Of a stretch of 48,683 nucleotides of DNA, positions 8,753 through 19,569 are shown piece by piece. Made by a program: the position numbers and the translations under genes. Positions within the stretch are counted from its first letter, which is position 1; each line of letters opens with the position of its first letter. Source of the DNA: Lentisphaerota bacterium (GTDB taxonomy: Bacteria; Verrucomicrobiota; Kiritimatiellia; Kiritimatiellales; Pontiellaceae). The stretch covers positions 1 through 48,683 of the forward strand of contig JAAYDL010000227.1 of the NCBI GenBank assembly GCA_012729265.1, given 5' to 3'. A model generated the notes under the pieces. The model did not search any database. It had not been told where the DNA came from and worked only from the letters and a program-made list of their open reading frames with translations.

Positions 8753-9880
8753 CTACGCCTCCAACAGCGCTTCTGCAACATTTTCCGCTGCATCCCGCGA
8801 TCCGAGCAACTGTCGAACTTCTTCGTATCCCGACAACATGGCACTCCGTTCAGGCGATGCCTCCAACAGCGGCCCCAGAGCCTCCGCCAACACCGACGGC
8901 GTTGCCGCCCGCTGAATCAGCTCCGGACAAACCGTGCGGTCCGCGACAATATTGACCAGTCCGATATGACGAATCGTCAACACTGCGTGCGCAAACCAAT
9001 AGGTCGCCGCGCTGGTTTTATAGGTAATGACCTGCGGGGTACCGCTCAGCGCCGTCTCCAGCGTCGCTGTGCCCGAAGTCACAATCGCCGCATCCGCCTG
9101 CCGCATCAGCTCGCGTGCTTGCCCCCGCACCACCGCAATCCGCGTCGGCACCTTCGCCGAGGCGTCTATCACCTCCTGCACCAAGCGCTCAATCCGCTCA
9201 TTGGGCGAAGCAATGATGAATGAACTATCTGGAAACCTCGCCTCCAGTAACTTTGCCGATTCAAGAATGGTCGGAAGAATTCGCAAAATTTCCTGTTTTC
9301 GACTGCCCGGCAGCAGTGCCACGCGCCGCTGCGATTTCCACGGCAGCGCTGCCGGTTTTTGCGCCAAAAATTCATCCATCTGCGCCACGAGCGGGTTGCC
9401 GACAAAGTCCACCTGCAGACCCGTTCCGTCAAACAGCGCCGCTTCAAACGGGAAAATCACGAGGAGCCGATCCACCCGCTGCGCAATCTGAGGAATTCGT
9501 TTCTTATTCCAGGCCCACACCTTCGGGCAGATATAATAGAAAACCTTCACGCCGCGCTTCTTCAGCTCCGCCGCCAGCCGCAGATTAAAGCCGGGATAAT
9601 CCACGAGCAGCGCCGCTTTCGGTTTCCGACGATCCACCTCTGCGAGCACCTGATCAAAAACACCTTTGAGAAAACGGTACTGTTTGAGCACTTCGATCAA
9701 TCCCATCACCGACATTTGGTCCGTATGCTGCAGCAGCTCCATGCCCGCTGCGCGCAGATCATCGCCCCCGAGGCCCCAGAATTCTATATCGGGCTGCCGT
9801 CTCTTCAGCGCACGCACCACACGCGCCGCGTGCAGATCGCCCGAAACCTCTCCTGCAACCACTAAAATTGATTCTTTCAT
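8753..9880 (-). CDS. lpxB: Lipid-A-disaccharide synthase
   Basis: 375 residues, normal family length. It joins UDP-diacylglucosamine to lipid X in lipid A synthesis at the inner membrane. The N-terminal VAGEVSGDLHA motif, DYPGFN, YICPKVWAW, the LLPGSR nucleotide-binding loop and TSGTATLE are all diagnostic of LpxB. It lies downstream of lpxI, whose product supplies lipid X, so consecutive steps of the pathway are adjacent. The 129 bases between them are filled by a 7-bp minisatellite and its inverted partner. Confidence 0.97.
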   Translation of the reverse strand: MKESILVVAGEVSGDLHAARVVRALKRRQPDIEFWGLGGDDLRAAGMELLQHTDQMSVMGLIEVLKQYRFLKGVFDQVLAEVDRRKPKAALLVDYPGFNLRLAAELKKRGVKVFYYICPKVWAWNKKRIPQIAQRVDRLLVIFPFEAALFDGTGLQVDFVGNPLVAQMDEFLAQKPAALPWKSQRRVALLPGSRKQEILRILPTILESAKLLEARFPDSSFIIASPNERIERLVQEVIDASAKVPTRIAVVRGQARELMRQADAAIVTSGTATLETALSGTPQVITYKTSAATYWFAHAVLTIRHIGLVNIVADRTVCPELIQRAATPSVLAEALGPLLEASPERSAMLSGYEEVRQLLGSRDAAENVAEALLEA

Positions 9881-9892
9881 GATTTAGTTAAT

Positions 9893-10000
9893 GCGTATTG
9901 CGTATTGCGTATTGCGTATTGCGTATTGCGTATTGCGTATTGCGTATTGCGTATGATGGTGTTTCGCTCCTCTGGCAGATTCAAGCAATACGTAATACGC
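9893..10000. repeat. GCGTATT minisatellite with inverted arm, between lpxI and lpxB
   Basis: Positions 9893-9954 hold eight perfect head-to-tail copies of the heptamer GCGTATT plus six bases of a ninth. A degenerate inverted arm, CAATACGTAATACGC (9986-10000), pairs with two units at 14 of 15 positions. The whole lies within the lpxI-lpxB intergenic stretch and would be transcribed as the leader of lpxB. The tract could change copy number by slippage and so alter lpxB expression; this is inference. Confidence 0.9.
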
Positions 10001-10009
10001 AGTACGTAG

Positions 10010-10837
10010 TCATTTCTCCGTTTCCACCGCAACAAATGCCATATCCAGCGCGTCTGCCAATGCAATCAGTTTTTCCTTCTCCAATAAAATGGTCTTTCCG
10101 GCCTCCACAGCCAGACACGAGACCTTCGCCTTTTTCATCATCTTAAAGGTTTTGGTTCCAACCACCGGAATATCAAAGCGCATGTCGTGGCCTTCTTTCG
10201 GCACCTTCACAATCACCGTCCCCGCCTTGCCAACCCTGCCCGCCCGGCGAATCGTCTGATTGGTTCCTTCAAATGCTTCAACGGCAATAATGATTCCATC
10301 CTTAATCGCCACGGTCTGCCCGATTTCAAACGCACTTGTTCCCTTCACCAAGCGCAGGCCCAGCTCGATATCCGCCTGCTCACGCGCGGTCGGCGCTCGG
10401 CGGCTGAGCTGTCCAGCGGTCGGTGTATAGCACTCCATAAACACATTTCCCGGAAGTACCGTAATACCCAGCGACTCAATCTTATCCGCCACCGCACCGA
10501 AAATGGTATGCGCATTCTTCGTTTCCAGCGCACTCATCATCTCGCGCGCCAGCTTATCCAGCCGCAGATAAAACAGGTTCGAAGGTGCAATCTGACCCAC
10601 CATCACTGCCTGACGAATCCCGGTGGCGGCCAACTGATCCAGAAACGAACGCATGCTGCCTAGGTGCATCCAGTGCACTTCGTCCGCCAGCGCAGCAATC
10701 TCCTTGCGCGTTTCGCCCTTGAAGCCCAGGACCACAATACGCTTCACACCCGCAGCACGCACCGCCCGCGCCAGCAGCAGCGGATAGGCATCGCGCCCGG
10801 CAATAATAATTAACGCCTCAGGAACATCCGTTTTCAT
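10010..10837 (-). CDS. lpxI: UDP-2,3-diacylglucosamine pyrophosphatase LpxI
   Basis: About 275 residues from the ATG at 10837; an upstream TTG at 10864 is possible but less likely. It hydrolyses UDP-2,3-diacylglucosamine to lipid X in lipid A synthesis, the alternative to LpxH found in alphaproteobacteria and PVC bacteria. Recognisable are the N-terminal LIIIAGRDAYP, MVGQIAPSNLF, the central TAREQADIELG segment and the C-terminal DIPVVGTKTFKMMKKA with EAGKT, which match the LpxI_N / LpxI_C domains. It is followed by lpxB on the same strand. Confidence 0.93.
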   Translation of the reverse strand: MKTDVPEALIIIAGRDAYPLLLARAVRAAGVKRIVVLGFKGETRKEIAALADEVHWMHLGSMRSFLDQLAATGIRQAVMVGQIAPSNLFYLRLDKLAREMMSALETKNAHTIFGAVADKIESLGITVLPGNVFMECYTPTAGQLSRRAPTAREQADIELGLRLVKGTSAFEIGQTVAIKDGIIIAVEAFEGTNQTIRRAGRVGKAGTVIVKVPKEGHDMRFDIPVVGTKTFKMMKKAKVSCLAVEAGKTILLEKEKLIALADALDMAFVAVETEK

Positions 10838-10927
10838 GTGGGTCGAACCATGCCGGAAAACCAAACCCTTGGAAAATCAATTTTTACGGGTTATTATCCC
10901 CTTCCAGACACCGCCGGAATGCTTGCG

Positions 10928-11926
10928 TTACTCCGCCTTCACGGCATTGATCAGTTCGCTGCCGTTTTCGTACGCCGTAATATTTTCCAGCGTGGTTTGT
11001 GCAATCCGCGCAACCGCCTCTTTGGTAAAATAGGCCTGATGCCCCGTAATCATTACGTTGGGGAAGGTGGTGAGACGGGCAAAAACATCGTCCGTCAAAA
11101 TCTGGAACGTTTTATCCTCAAAGAAGAGTTCCTCCTCTTCCTCGTAAACATCAATCCCCAGATAACCGATCTTCTGCGACTTCAATCCCTCAATGGCGGC
11201 GCGCGCATCGATCAGTGCTCCGCGGCTGGTGTTAATGATCATCACGCCCTTTTTCATGCGCGCAATGGCCTCCATATTGATCAGATGATAGGTATCCGGC
11301 AGCAACGGGCAGTGCAGCGAAATAACGTCCGACTGCGCGACCAGCTCCTCAAACGAAACATACTCGACGCCATATTCCGTTTTGCAGATTTTGTTTTCCT
11401 GTTTATCGTGTGCCAAAATCCGGCAGCCGAAGCCGTGCAGCGCGCTTGCCACGCACTCGCCGATCTTTCCGGTTCCAATAAGGCCCACCGTGGCACTGCG
11501 CATATCAAAACCCAGCAACCCATCCAGCGCAAAGTTGCCCTCCTTAACGCGCGAATTGGCCCAATAAATTTTTCGGTTCAGCGCCAGCATCAGTCCGACC
11601 GTATGCTCCGCCACGGCATATGGAGAATAGGCCGGGACGCGCACTACGCTGACGCCCAGCTTGCCTGCACTGCTGACATCCACATTATTAAAACCCGCAC
11701 AGCGCAACGCAATCAAACGAGTGCCCTGAGCCGCCAGCGCAATCAGGGCAGAGGCATCGAGCTGGTCATTCACAAATGCGCAAGCACATTCATAGCCCTC
11801 GGCCAGCTTCACCGTTTGACGCGTCAGACGCGTTTCAAAATAGGTGATCTCATGTCCAAAATCCGCATTGGCTTTATCAAAGAAAACGCGGTCGTACGGT
11901 TTAGTGCTGAAAAATGCTATCTTCAT
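10928..11926 (-). CDS. ldhA: D-lactate dehydrogenase (2-hydroxyacid dehydrogenase)
   Basis: 332 residues, NAD-dependent D-isomer 2-hydroxyacid dehydrogenase. The N-terminus MKIAFFSTKPYD, the nucleotide fold VGLIGTGKIG, the substrate Arg in NTSRGALID and the catalytic His in ITGHQAYFTKEA are the pattern of fermentative D-LDH (LdhA), which regenerates NAD by reducing pyruvate. This fits an anaerobic life. It lies 11 bases after the exonuclease gene and is followed by lpxI, so it is part of a mixed minus-strand operon. Confidence 0.94.
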   Translation of the reverse strand: MKIAFFSTKPYDRVFFDKANADFGHEITYFETRLTRQTVKLAEGYECACAFVNDQLDASALIALAAQGTRLIALRCAGFNNVDVSSAGKLGVSVVRVPAYSPYAVAEHTVGLMLALNRKIYWANSRVKEGNFALDGLLGFDMRSATVGLIGTGKIGECVASALHGFGCRILAHDKQENKICKTEYGVEYVSFEELVAQSDVISLHCPLLPDTYHLINMEAIARMKKGVMIINTSRGALIDARAAIEGLKSQKIGYLGIDVYEEEEELFFEDKTFQILTDDVFARLTTFPNVMITGHQAYFTKEAVARIAQTTLENITAYENGSELINAVKAE

Positions 11927-11937
11927 TTTAGTGCTCC

Positions 11938-12546
11938 TTAAAACAGGTCCAACTGATCCGTAGGGATTACATACTGCGGGAAACGCATCCTCACCGTTCC
12001 CGATAGTGCAGCCATCTTTTCGACTGAAGTCTCTTCACCGCGAAGCTCCAGCGTTTCTACAATTTTCGCAAACAGCATCCCGCAATAGGCGCTGTCCTCT
12101 TCTGCCCGATGAAAGGTTCCACTCGGAAACCTAAAGTGGTGAACCAACGTCCCAAGCTTATAGTTCGGCAGGCCGGGAAAAATTCTGCGGGCCAGCGGAA
12201 GGGTATCCAGCACCGGCCCCTTCGGAGCCCTTGCGCGGTGCAGTTCAATGTCGCAAAGCAGAAATTTATAATCAAACGGCGCGTTATGTGCCACCAAAGG
12301 AAGGTCTCCGCAAAAATCCGCAAAATCGGAAAGCACATCAGCTATCCATGGTTTTCCACAGACCATCTCATCGGTAATTCCATTCACCGCAGAGGCCCCC
12401 GCCGGAATCGGACACCTTGGATTGACTAACGTTCCATATCCTTCCAGCGGACACGAGCCCTCAAATTTAACCGCACCGATCTCTACAATCCTATCTGCGG
12501 AAGGACGAATTCCGGTCGTTTCCAAATCAAATGCAACAAATTTCAT
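11938..12546 (-). CDS. DnaQ-like 3'-5' exonuclease
   Basis: 202 residues with the DEDD exonuclease fold: motif I FDLETTG near the N-terminus, motif II in VAHNAPFDYKFL and motif III with HRAEEDS (HxAxxD type), so DEDDh. This is the fold of DNA polymerase III epsilon and related repair or RNA-end exonucleases. As a free-standing protein without a polymerase domain it may be a proofreading subunit or an independent nuclease; this cannot be decided here. It is the first gene of the run that continues with ldhA. Confidence 0.9.
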   Translation of the reverse strand: MKFVAFDLETTGIRPSADRIVEIGAVKFEGSCPLEGYGTLVNPRCPIPAGASAVNGITDEMVCGKPWIADVLSDFADFCGDLPLVAHNAPFDYKFLLCDIELHRARAPKGPVLDTLPLARRIFPGLPNYKLGTLVHHFRFPSGTFHRAEEDSAYCGMLFAKIVETLELRGEETSVEKMAALSGTVRMRFPQYVIPTDQLDLF

Positions 12547-12597
12547 ATAGCACCAATATAGGATTATTTTTCGGAAGGGCTATCTATTTTTCATAAA

Positions 12598-12629
12598 AAA
12601 ACCCGCTCGGATAAATCGGAGCGGGTTTT
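12598..12629 (-). terminator. Rho-independent terminator of the secretin gene
   Basis: An 11-bp perfect stem (AAAACCCGCTC / GAGCGGGTTTT) with a 10-base loop; read on the minus strand it ends in a run of seven T. It lies 20 bases after the secretin stop. Confidence 0.85.
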
Positions 12630-12649
12630 CTCTGAATGAATGGCGAGAA

Positions 12650-14731
12650 TTATCTGCTGGCCTGGAGGGCTCGTTCGCTCTCTGCCAAGGTCAAGCCACG
12701 AACGTCAACCTGCGTCGGCTTAATATAGATGACCAGATTTTTCTTTTCGGAGCGGGTACCTTCATGGCGGAACAACTTACCGAGGTAGGGAATGTCGCCG
12801 AGAATCGGAACCTGATCCCGGTAGGTTTCTGTACGCTCGTCAATCAAACCACCCATAACCACCGTGTGGCTGTCTGCAACGGTTACCCTCGTCGCCACCG
12901 AACGGATTTCGAAATAGGGCACCTCAGCATACAATGCTCCTCCATCCCCTACGCTGTCAGTAGTGGAATTCTCATCAACATACGAGTTAAAGGCCACAGC
13001 GTACCTATCGAAACCTTTAAATTTTACAATTTTCGGCTCCAGTTCCATGGTTATGGTCCCATTGTCTTTAATCTCGGGCGTAACACTCAGAGAAACACCA
13101 AGGTCAAAGTCTTCCCAGTCTTGCGGCTTCACAACCGGAGCCGTACGCTGACCGGTTTCCACGTCGAAATCCTGCGGGAAACGATGGAGTTCCACCACGC
13201 GTATAGTAGCCAGCTCCCCGTTTATGGTGGTTACAGAAGGACAAGACAGAACATCGGCGGTCCCTTCCTGCTCAAGCGCCGACAATTTGGTCGCGACATC
13301 ACCGCGATCAAAAACCATCGAAGGAATAACGCCTCCGTTACCCATACTGGCAAGAATCCCGGAAGTTACGGCTTCAAACGCAGAGGAAGCGGTACGGCTT
13401 CCGCCAGTGAAAACACCTTGGCCAGTCTTCGTGGGTTGATCCGTATAGAGGAAGCTATACGGGGCGACTTGGGTGGAGTCTGCTTTTTTACCATTAATAA
13501 TAGAGACATTATCAACAAATGTCGGTCCCCACGAGGAGTTGTTGTTCAATTTAAACCCTGCCGCAGAGCCGGTTCCGTTGACAATCCAGTCCAGACCCAC
13601 CTCTTTAAGAGCGCCTTCGCTGAACTCAACAAATTTGGCTTCGATCTTAACTTGCTGCTCCGCTTCAAAAAAGATCTGTTGCTGAATCGCTTCAAGGCGC
13701 TGTTTGATCTTCTTGATATTAGCTGGTGTATTTCTGACCATAACTTCGCTGCTGGCGGGCGTATACGTCGCAACGCTGCGCCGCGGAGAGTTGATACTGA
13801 GGCTCCTAATATAATCGGTCAGATCAACCGGACCGGAAGGAAGGCTTGCCGAACCACCGCCATTTCCAAAAGCGCTGAAAATGTCGTAATCCTCATCCTC
13901 CATGCCATCATCGTCGGAAGGAGCGGCATATTCCGCCAGTTTCAGTCCGACAGCCTTGCTGACCTTAATGATCTCATCTTCCATATTAGCCGGCCGCTCA
14001 TAGTCATAGGGCATGATGTAAACAGCGTCTTCATCCACTTCAAACCGAAGATCCGCCATTTCTGTGATAACGCCAAGCGTCTTGTAGAGGCTCATGTTTT
14101 CAACACTCAGACGAATATTGTTGCCTTCATATCCTGCATCCATGCCATCCGAACCCTGAAGACCAAGCACGATCATATTCACGTTTTCGCCATCGCGACG
14201 GCATACTTCAGTCAGGTAAATCACGGCATCCTGAATACTCAGATTCCCGCTGAATTCGACAGCAACAATCATTATTTCTTGGAGGCGCTGGATCATTTTC
14301 TTCTTGGCGGCATCGGCAACGGTGTCGACTTCTTCGGCATCGTCCGGCGTCAGCTGATTGACCTCAACGGCATCGTTCAGTGTCCACAACTCCTGAACTG
14401 CGGCCATCTGTCCGAGACGCGTCAATTCACGGTTTTTCTTATCGATCGCATTGAGCTTGGTGTAAACACGCGAAAGGTAATCCATCGCGGCTGTATTGTA
14501 CGGGTCTTTTGCAAGTACAACCTTAAACGTCGCTTTGGCTTCTTCATACTCCCCGGCATTGTACTGCTCAATGCCTTTCTTGAAAATCTGCTCTGGCGAC
14601 AACGTCTGCACCCGACCTACAGCTGAGCTGGCGTTAACGCCCGACGTGACCTCCGCATCACTCTGCGCAAAAACAGCCGTACTTCCAGCCACCATTGCGA
14701 TCACCAGAGACGAGATATAGGTTTTTTTCAT
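12650..14731 (-). CDS. Outer-membrane secretin of the type II secretion / type IV pilus family
   Basis: 693 residues. A signal peptide (MKKTYISSLVIAMVAGSTAVFAQ) is followed by a TPR-like segment (about 45-115), then N-domains including an STN-like region (NLSIQDAVIYLTEVC) and a N-domain near 310-370. The C-terminal beta-domain shows the secretin signature in VVMGGLIDERT and VPILGDIPYLGKLFR. It forms a multimeric outer-membrane gate. The TPR-plus-secretin layout resembles the Amuc_1098-type pilus secretins of Verrucomicrobia (resemblance from memory). No partner pilus gene adjoins, so the machine it serves is unknown. A GGAAGG ribosome site lies 3 bases before the ATG. Confidence 0.9.
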   Translation of the reverse strand: MKKTYISSLVIAMVAGSTAVFAQSDAEVTSGVNASSAVGRVQTLSPEQIFKKGIEQYNAGEYEEAKATFKVVLAKDPYNTAAMDYLSRVYTKLNAIDKKNRELTRLGQMAAVQELWTLNDAVEVNQLTPDDAEEVDTVADAAKKKMIQRLQEIMIVAVEFSGNLSIQDAVIYLTEVCRRDGENVNMIVLGLQGSDGMDAGYEGNNIRLSVENMSLYKTLGVITEMADLRFEVDEDAVYIMPYDYERPANMEDEIIKVSKAVGLKLAEYAAPSDDDGMEDEDYDIFSAFGNGGGSASLPSGPVDLTDYIRSLSINSPRRSVATYTPASSEVMVRNTPANIKKIKQRLEAIQQQIFFEAEQQVKIEAKFVEFSEGALKEVGLDWIVNGTGSAAGFKLNNNSSWGPTFVDNVSIINGKKADSTQVAPYSFLYTDQPTKTGQGVFTGGSRTASSAFEAVTSGILASMGNGGVIPSMVFDRGDVATKLSALEQEGTADVLSCPSVTTINGELATIRVVELHRFPQDFDVETGQRTAPVVKPQDWEDFDLGVSLSVTPEIKDNGTITMELEPKIVKFKGFDRYAVAFNSYVDENSTTDSVGDGGALYAEVPYFEIRSVATRVTVADSHTVVMGGLIDERTETYRDQVPILGDIPYLGKLFRHEGTRSEKKNLVIYIKPTQVDVRGLTLAESERALQASR

Positions 14732-15075
14732 ATTCCTTCCCCTCTATACGAACACCACTCCCCCGCGCGTTCTTAAGGGTCCGCGGTTGGCGTTCAAATA
14801 ACTCTCACCCTATCATTCAGATCCATCCGGAGCACTCAGCCCCACCTCATAATCATCGTGTTTCCATCGGCCCACATCACCCGCTCCTGCCGGAGCCTGC
14901 CTTCACACACTGAGCGGTGAAACCAATATTGCGCACAGATAATAACTCGCACACAGTATCAATTTCAGACCCGTGATCAAGTATATAAATCACCTCAACT
15001 TAACTTTCTGAAAGCGGGATTTATCCCCCGGTTATCTATCCATATTCAACGGGGGAAACCCCAACAAAAACAAAT
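14732..15075. other. Gene-free interval between secretin and trpC
   Basis: 344 bases without a supportable gene. It should hold the secretin promoter (minus strand). The only structure seen is an inverted repeat TCCCCCG (15024-15030) / CGGGGGA (15050-15056) with a 19-base loop just after trpC, possibly a weak terminator for that gene. The rest is unremarkable. Confidence 0.5.
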
Positions 15076-15855
15076 TTAAAGTGCTGACATTAAATGTTTT
15101 ACAGCAAATCCCGGATCCGATTCGCGCAGCAGACTCTCGCCGACCAGAACCGCGTGAGCACCAATTTTTTTCAAAAAAACAACGTCTGCGGGCGTTTTAA
15201 TTCCGCTTTCACTGACCAAAGTTGCGGCAGCGGGTGCCATCGCTGCCAGCTCAACTGTTGTCTCCAGCGAAGTGACAAATGTTTTCAGATTCCGGTTGTT
15301 GATTCCAATGCAGTCGGCCCCGCAATCGATCGCGCGTTTCATCTCTTCCCGATCGTGTACTTCCACCAGAGCGGCAAGGCCGAGCGAGCGGATCTGCTCC
15401 ATGAAGGCAATCAGATCAGAATTAGGCAATACACCCACAATCAACAGGACCGCCGACGCCCCCATCACCTTGGCATGAACAATCTGCCACGGATCGATAA
15501 CAAACTCCTTGTAAAGCATCGGCAGTTCAATCGCGCCGCGCACCGCCGAAAAATCATCCGCGCCGCCGCCGAAATATTTGTGGTCCATCAGGCACGAGAT
15601 CGCCTGTGCACCATGGGCTTCATAGCTCCGTGCAATCGCGATCGAATCAAACGGTTCACGGATTGCGCCGGCCGACGGCGAGCGCCGCTTCACTTCAGCA
15701 ATCAATCCCATCGGCGCACTGCGGAGCGCCTGCACAAAGTCGGGCCGTGCTGCGGTTTCCTCCACTAACGCCTCCAGCGCAGCAAACGACTGCTCCTGCT
15801 TATGCGCTTCGATTTCAATGCGCTTGTCTGCGCAGATCTGCTCTAAAATATTCAT
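15076..15855 (-). CDS. trpC: Indole-3-glycerol phosphate synthase
   Basis: 259 residues, TIM barrel; closes the indole ring in tryptophan synthesis. Motifs: LIAEVKRRSPSAG with the catalytic Lys, the YFGGG segment after strand 2, LYKEFVIDPWQI with the second Lys, ALVEVHD, INNRNLKTF, and the phosphate loops LVSESGI and VLVGESLL. The start overlaps the prfB stop by ATGA, so translation is coupled to the release factor. No other trp gene is nearby; trpC orphaned behind prfB suggests a dispersed pathway. Confidence 0.96.
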   Translation of the reverse strand: MNILEQICADKRIEIEAHKQEQSFAALEALVEETAARPDFVQALRSAPMGLIAEVKRRSPSAGAIREPFDSIAIARSYEAHGAQAISCLMDHKYFGGGADDFSAVRGAIELPMLYKEFVIDPWQIVHAKVMGASAVLLIVGVLPNSDLIAFMEQIRSLGLAALVEVHDREEMKRAIDCGADCIGINNRNLKTFVTSLETTVELAAMAPAAATLVSESGIKTPADVVFLKKIGAHAVLVGESLLRESDPGFAVKHLMSAL

Positions 15856-16946
15856 GATCGGCTTTTCTTCAGATAGGCTTCAATAAACGGATCGAGGTTG
15901 CCGTCGAGAACGCCCTGCACGTTTCCCACCTGCTCATCCGTCCGATGATCCTTCACCATCGTATAGGGTTGCATCACATAGGAGCGAATCTGATGCCCCC
16001 ACGCAATCTCACCTTTATCCCCGTAGAGCTGATCCACGGCCTGGCGCTTCTTGTCCTGCTCCAGCTCATAAAGACGCGCCTTGAGCATTTTCATCGCGGC
16101 GGCTTTATTCTTATGTTGCGAGCGCTCGGCCTGACACTGCACCACCGTACCCGTCGGCAGGTGGACAATACGCACGGCGGAATCGGTGGTATTCACATGC
16201 TGCCCGCCGGCCCCCTGCGCACGGTAAGTATCGATCCGCAAATCCGACTCCACAATATCCACATCAATATCATCGTCGATCTCCGGCGTCACATCCGCCG
16301 CCACAAACGAGGTATGCCGGCGCGACTGCGAATCAAACGGGCTGATACGGACCAGCCGATGCACCCCGCGCTCGGACTTGAGCAAACCGTATGCGCTGGG
16401 GCCGGAAATGAGAAGTGTCACGCTCTTAATGCCCGCTTCCTCGCCGGCCAGATAATCCAGAATCTGGACATTGAAGCCTTTGCACTCGGCGTAGCGGGTA
16501 AACATACGATAAAGCATATCCGCCCAGTCGCAGCTCTCTGTACCGCCCGCACCGGCGTGCAGCGTTAGATACGCGTTGGAGCCGTCAAACTCGCCGCCCA
16601 ACAACGCCTGCATTTCCAGCGCAGCAAACCCCTGCTCCACCTTTTCAAGTTCGGCGGAAGACTCGGCCAGCGCATCGTCTTCCCCCGCCTCAGCCAGCTC
16701 GAGCATCACTTCCGCATCGTTGAGGCCCGACATAATCACATCAAAAGGATCCAGCACCCTCTTCAGCGCCTTGGTGGAGGAAATGTTGTCCTTCGCCCTC
16801 GCTTGATCGTTCCAGAATCCCGGTTGCCCCGCCTCGGCTTCAAGCCGTTCCAACTCGGCTCGCTTAGCGGCGATTCCGAGATATTCCTCCATCTCCGCCA
16901 ACTGTTGTCGAAAGTTCTCAATCCTGATCTTTAGTTCGTCCAGCAT
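15852..16946 (-). CDS. prfB: Peptide chain release factor 2, without programmed frameshift
   Basis: 364 residues. Recognises UGA/UAA: SPF tripeptide at 202-204 and GGQ at 247-249, the loop that triggers peptidyl-tRNA hydrolysis. Most prfB genes need a +1 frameshift near codon 25 at CTT-TGA. Here the frame is continuous: codons 22-25 read TAT CTC GGA ATC, with no stop. A GGAGG remains three bases before TAT CTC (16886-16890 on the plus strand), the position of the internal Shine-Dalgarno in frameshifting genes, which looks like a relic. Loss of the switch removes autoregulation by UGA read-out. Confidence 0.96.
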   Translation of the reverse strand: MLDELKIRIENFRQQLAEMEEYLGIAAKRAELERLEAEAGQPGFWNDQARAKDNISSTKALKRVLDPFDVIMSGLNDAEVMLELAEAGEDDALAESSAELEKVEQGFAALEMQALLGGEFDGSNAYLTLHAGAGGTESCDWADMLYRMFTRYAECKGFNVQILDYLAGEEAGIKSVTLLISGPSAYGLLKSERGVHRLVRISPFDSQSRRHTSFVAADVTPEIDDDIDVDIVESDLRIDTYRAQGAGGQHVNTTDSAVRIVHLPTGTVVQCQAERSQHKNKAAAMKMLKARLYELEQDKKRQAVDQLYGDKGEIAWGHQIRSYVMQPYTMVKDHRTDEQVGNVQGVLDGNLDPFIEAYLKKSRS

Positions 16947-17168
16947 AGTTTATCCTGTGTTAGAAGCGGCCCAATATAGCGCAACCTGCGCCGCAGCCAA
17001 ACTCTGCTTTTATATAAAATAAGGGGCTCCCTCCAAATCGAGGACAAAAAAGTCGAGTTAATCACAGATCCGGTGAGCCATCGAAGTATCCCCCGAAGCC
17101 GGGGCGGCAGGAGGCAGAAAACAAAAAAACAGCAATCGCACAAATTGCTGTTTTTGAAGGAGTTGGGT

Positions 17169-17245
17169 TGGTCGGGGCGACTGGATTCGAACCAGCGACT
17201 TCTACGTCCCGAACGTAGCGCTCTACCAGACTGAGCCACGCCCCG
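17169..17245 (-). tRNA. tRNA-Pro (CGG anticodon)
   Basis: 77 nt on the minus strand, CCA encoded. Acceptor stem CGGGGCG / CGCCCCG with discriminator A; D-arm GCTC/GAGC; anticodon stem CTACG / CGTAG with loop TTCGGGA giving anticodon CGG (codon CCG); T-arm GCTGG-TTCGAAT-CCAGT. All stems are perfect except one near-terminal T-stem pair. It lies upstream of prfB on the same strand. Confidence 0.97.
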
Positions 17246-17592
17246 TTGACCAAAAGAAGGGCGTAGTGTACGAATCCGGGGATGAATGGCAAGCTGTAAA
17301 GGAGGCGTTTTTAAGAGGCCCGCAATTTCCTCGTTTGCCCCCTCCTTGCCGAGAGTGATCATTTTCGTGACGCCACGAAAATGATCTTCTGCCTTCCAAA
17401 CCGATTCGAGGATGCCGCCGAAATACTGCGTTTTTTTGATGAGCGCACGGCCTAACATAGATGCGGCACTTTCACCGCACGCCTTCGGAACGTTTGAATG
17501 CAACACGACACTTGCAGACGGAACGGCTTGCTGTATAGCCCTATTCTTTATACGCTCTCTTCGGTTATTTGTGGATTGGAGTTTTTGAGCGT
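17246..17592. other. Gene-free interval between tRNA-Pro and hsdM with a perfect hairpin
   Basis: 347 bases with no supportable gene; it must contain the tRNA promoter (minus) and the hsdM promoter (plus). Its most striking element is a perfect 13-bp inverted repeat, GATCATTTTCGTG (17357-17369) and CACGAAAATGATC (17374-17386), with a 4-base loop ACGC. Confidence 0.6.
17357..17386. repeat. Perfect 13-bp inverted repeat (hairpin)
   Basis: Arms 17357-17369 and 17374-17386 with loop ACGC. No T-run follows on either strand, so it is not a classical terminator. It could be an operator, a REP-type element or a cruciform; none can be chosen from one copy. Confidence 0.8.

Positions 17593-19565
<1,973 letters not shown>

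Positions 19566-19569
<4 letters not shown>

Noticed and set aside
12764-14626. A 620-codon plus-strand frame opposite the secretin gene
   Set aside because: Antisense shadow; no motifs, while the minus frame has signal peptide and secretin signatures.
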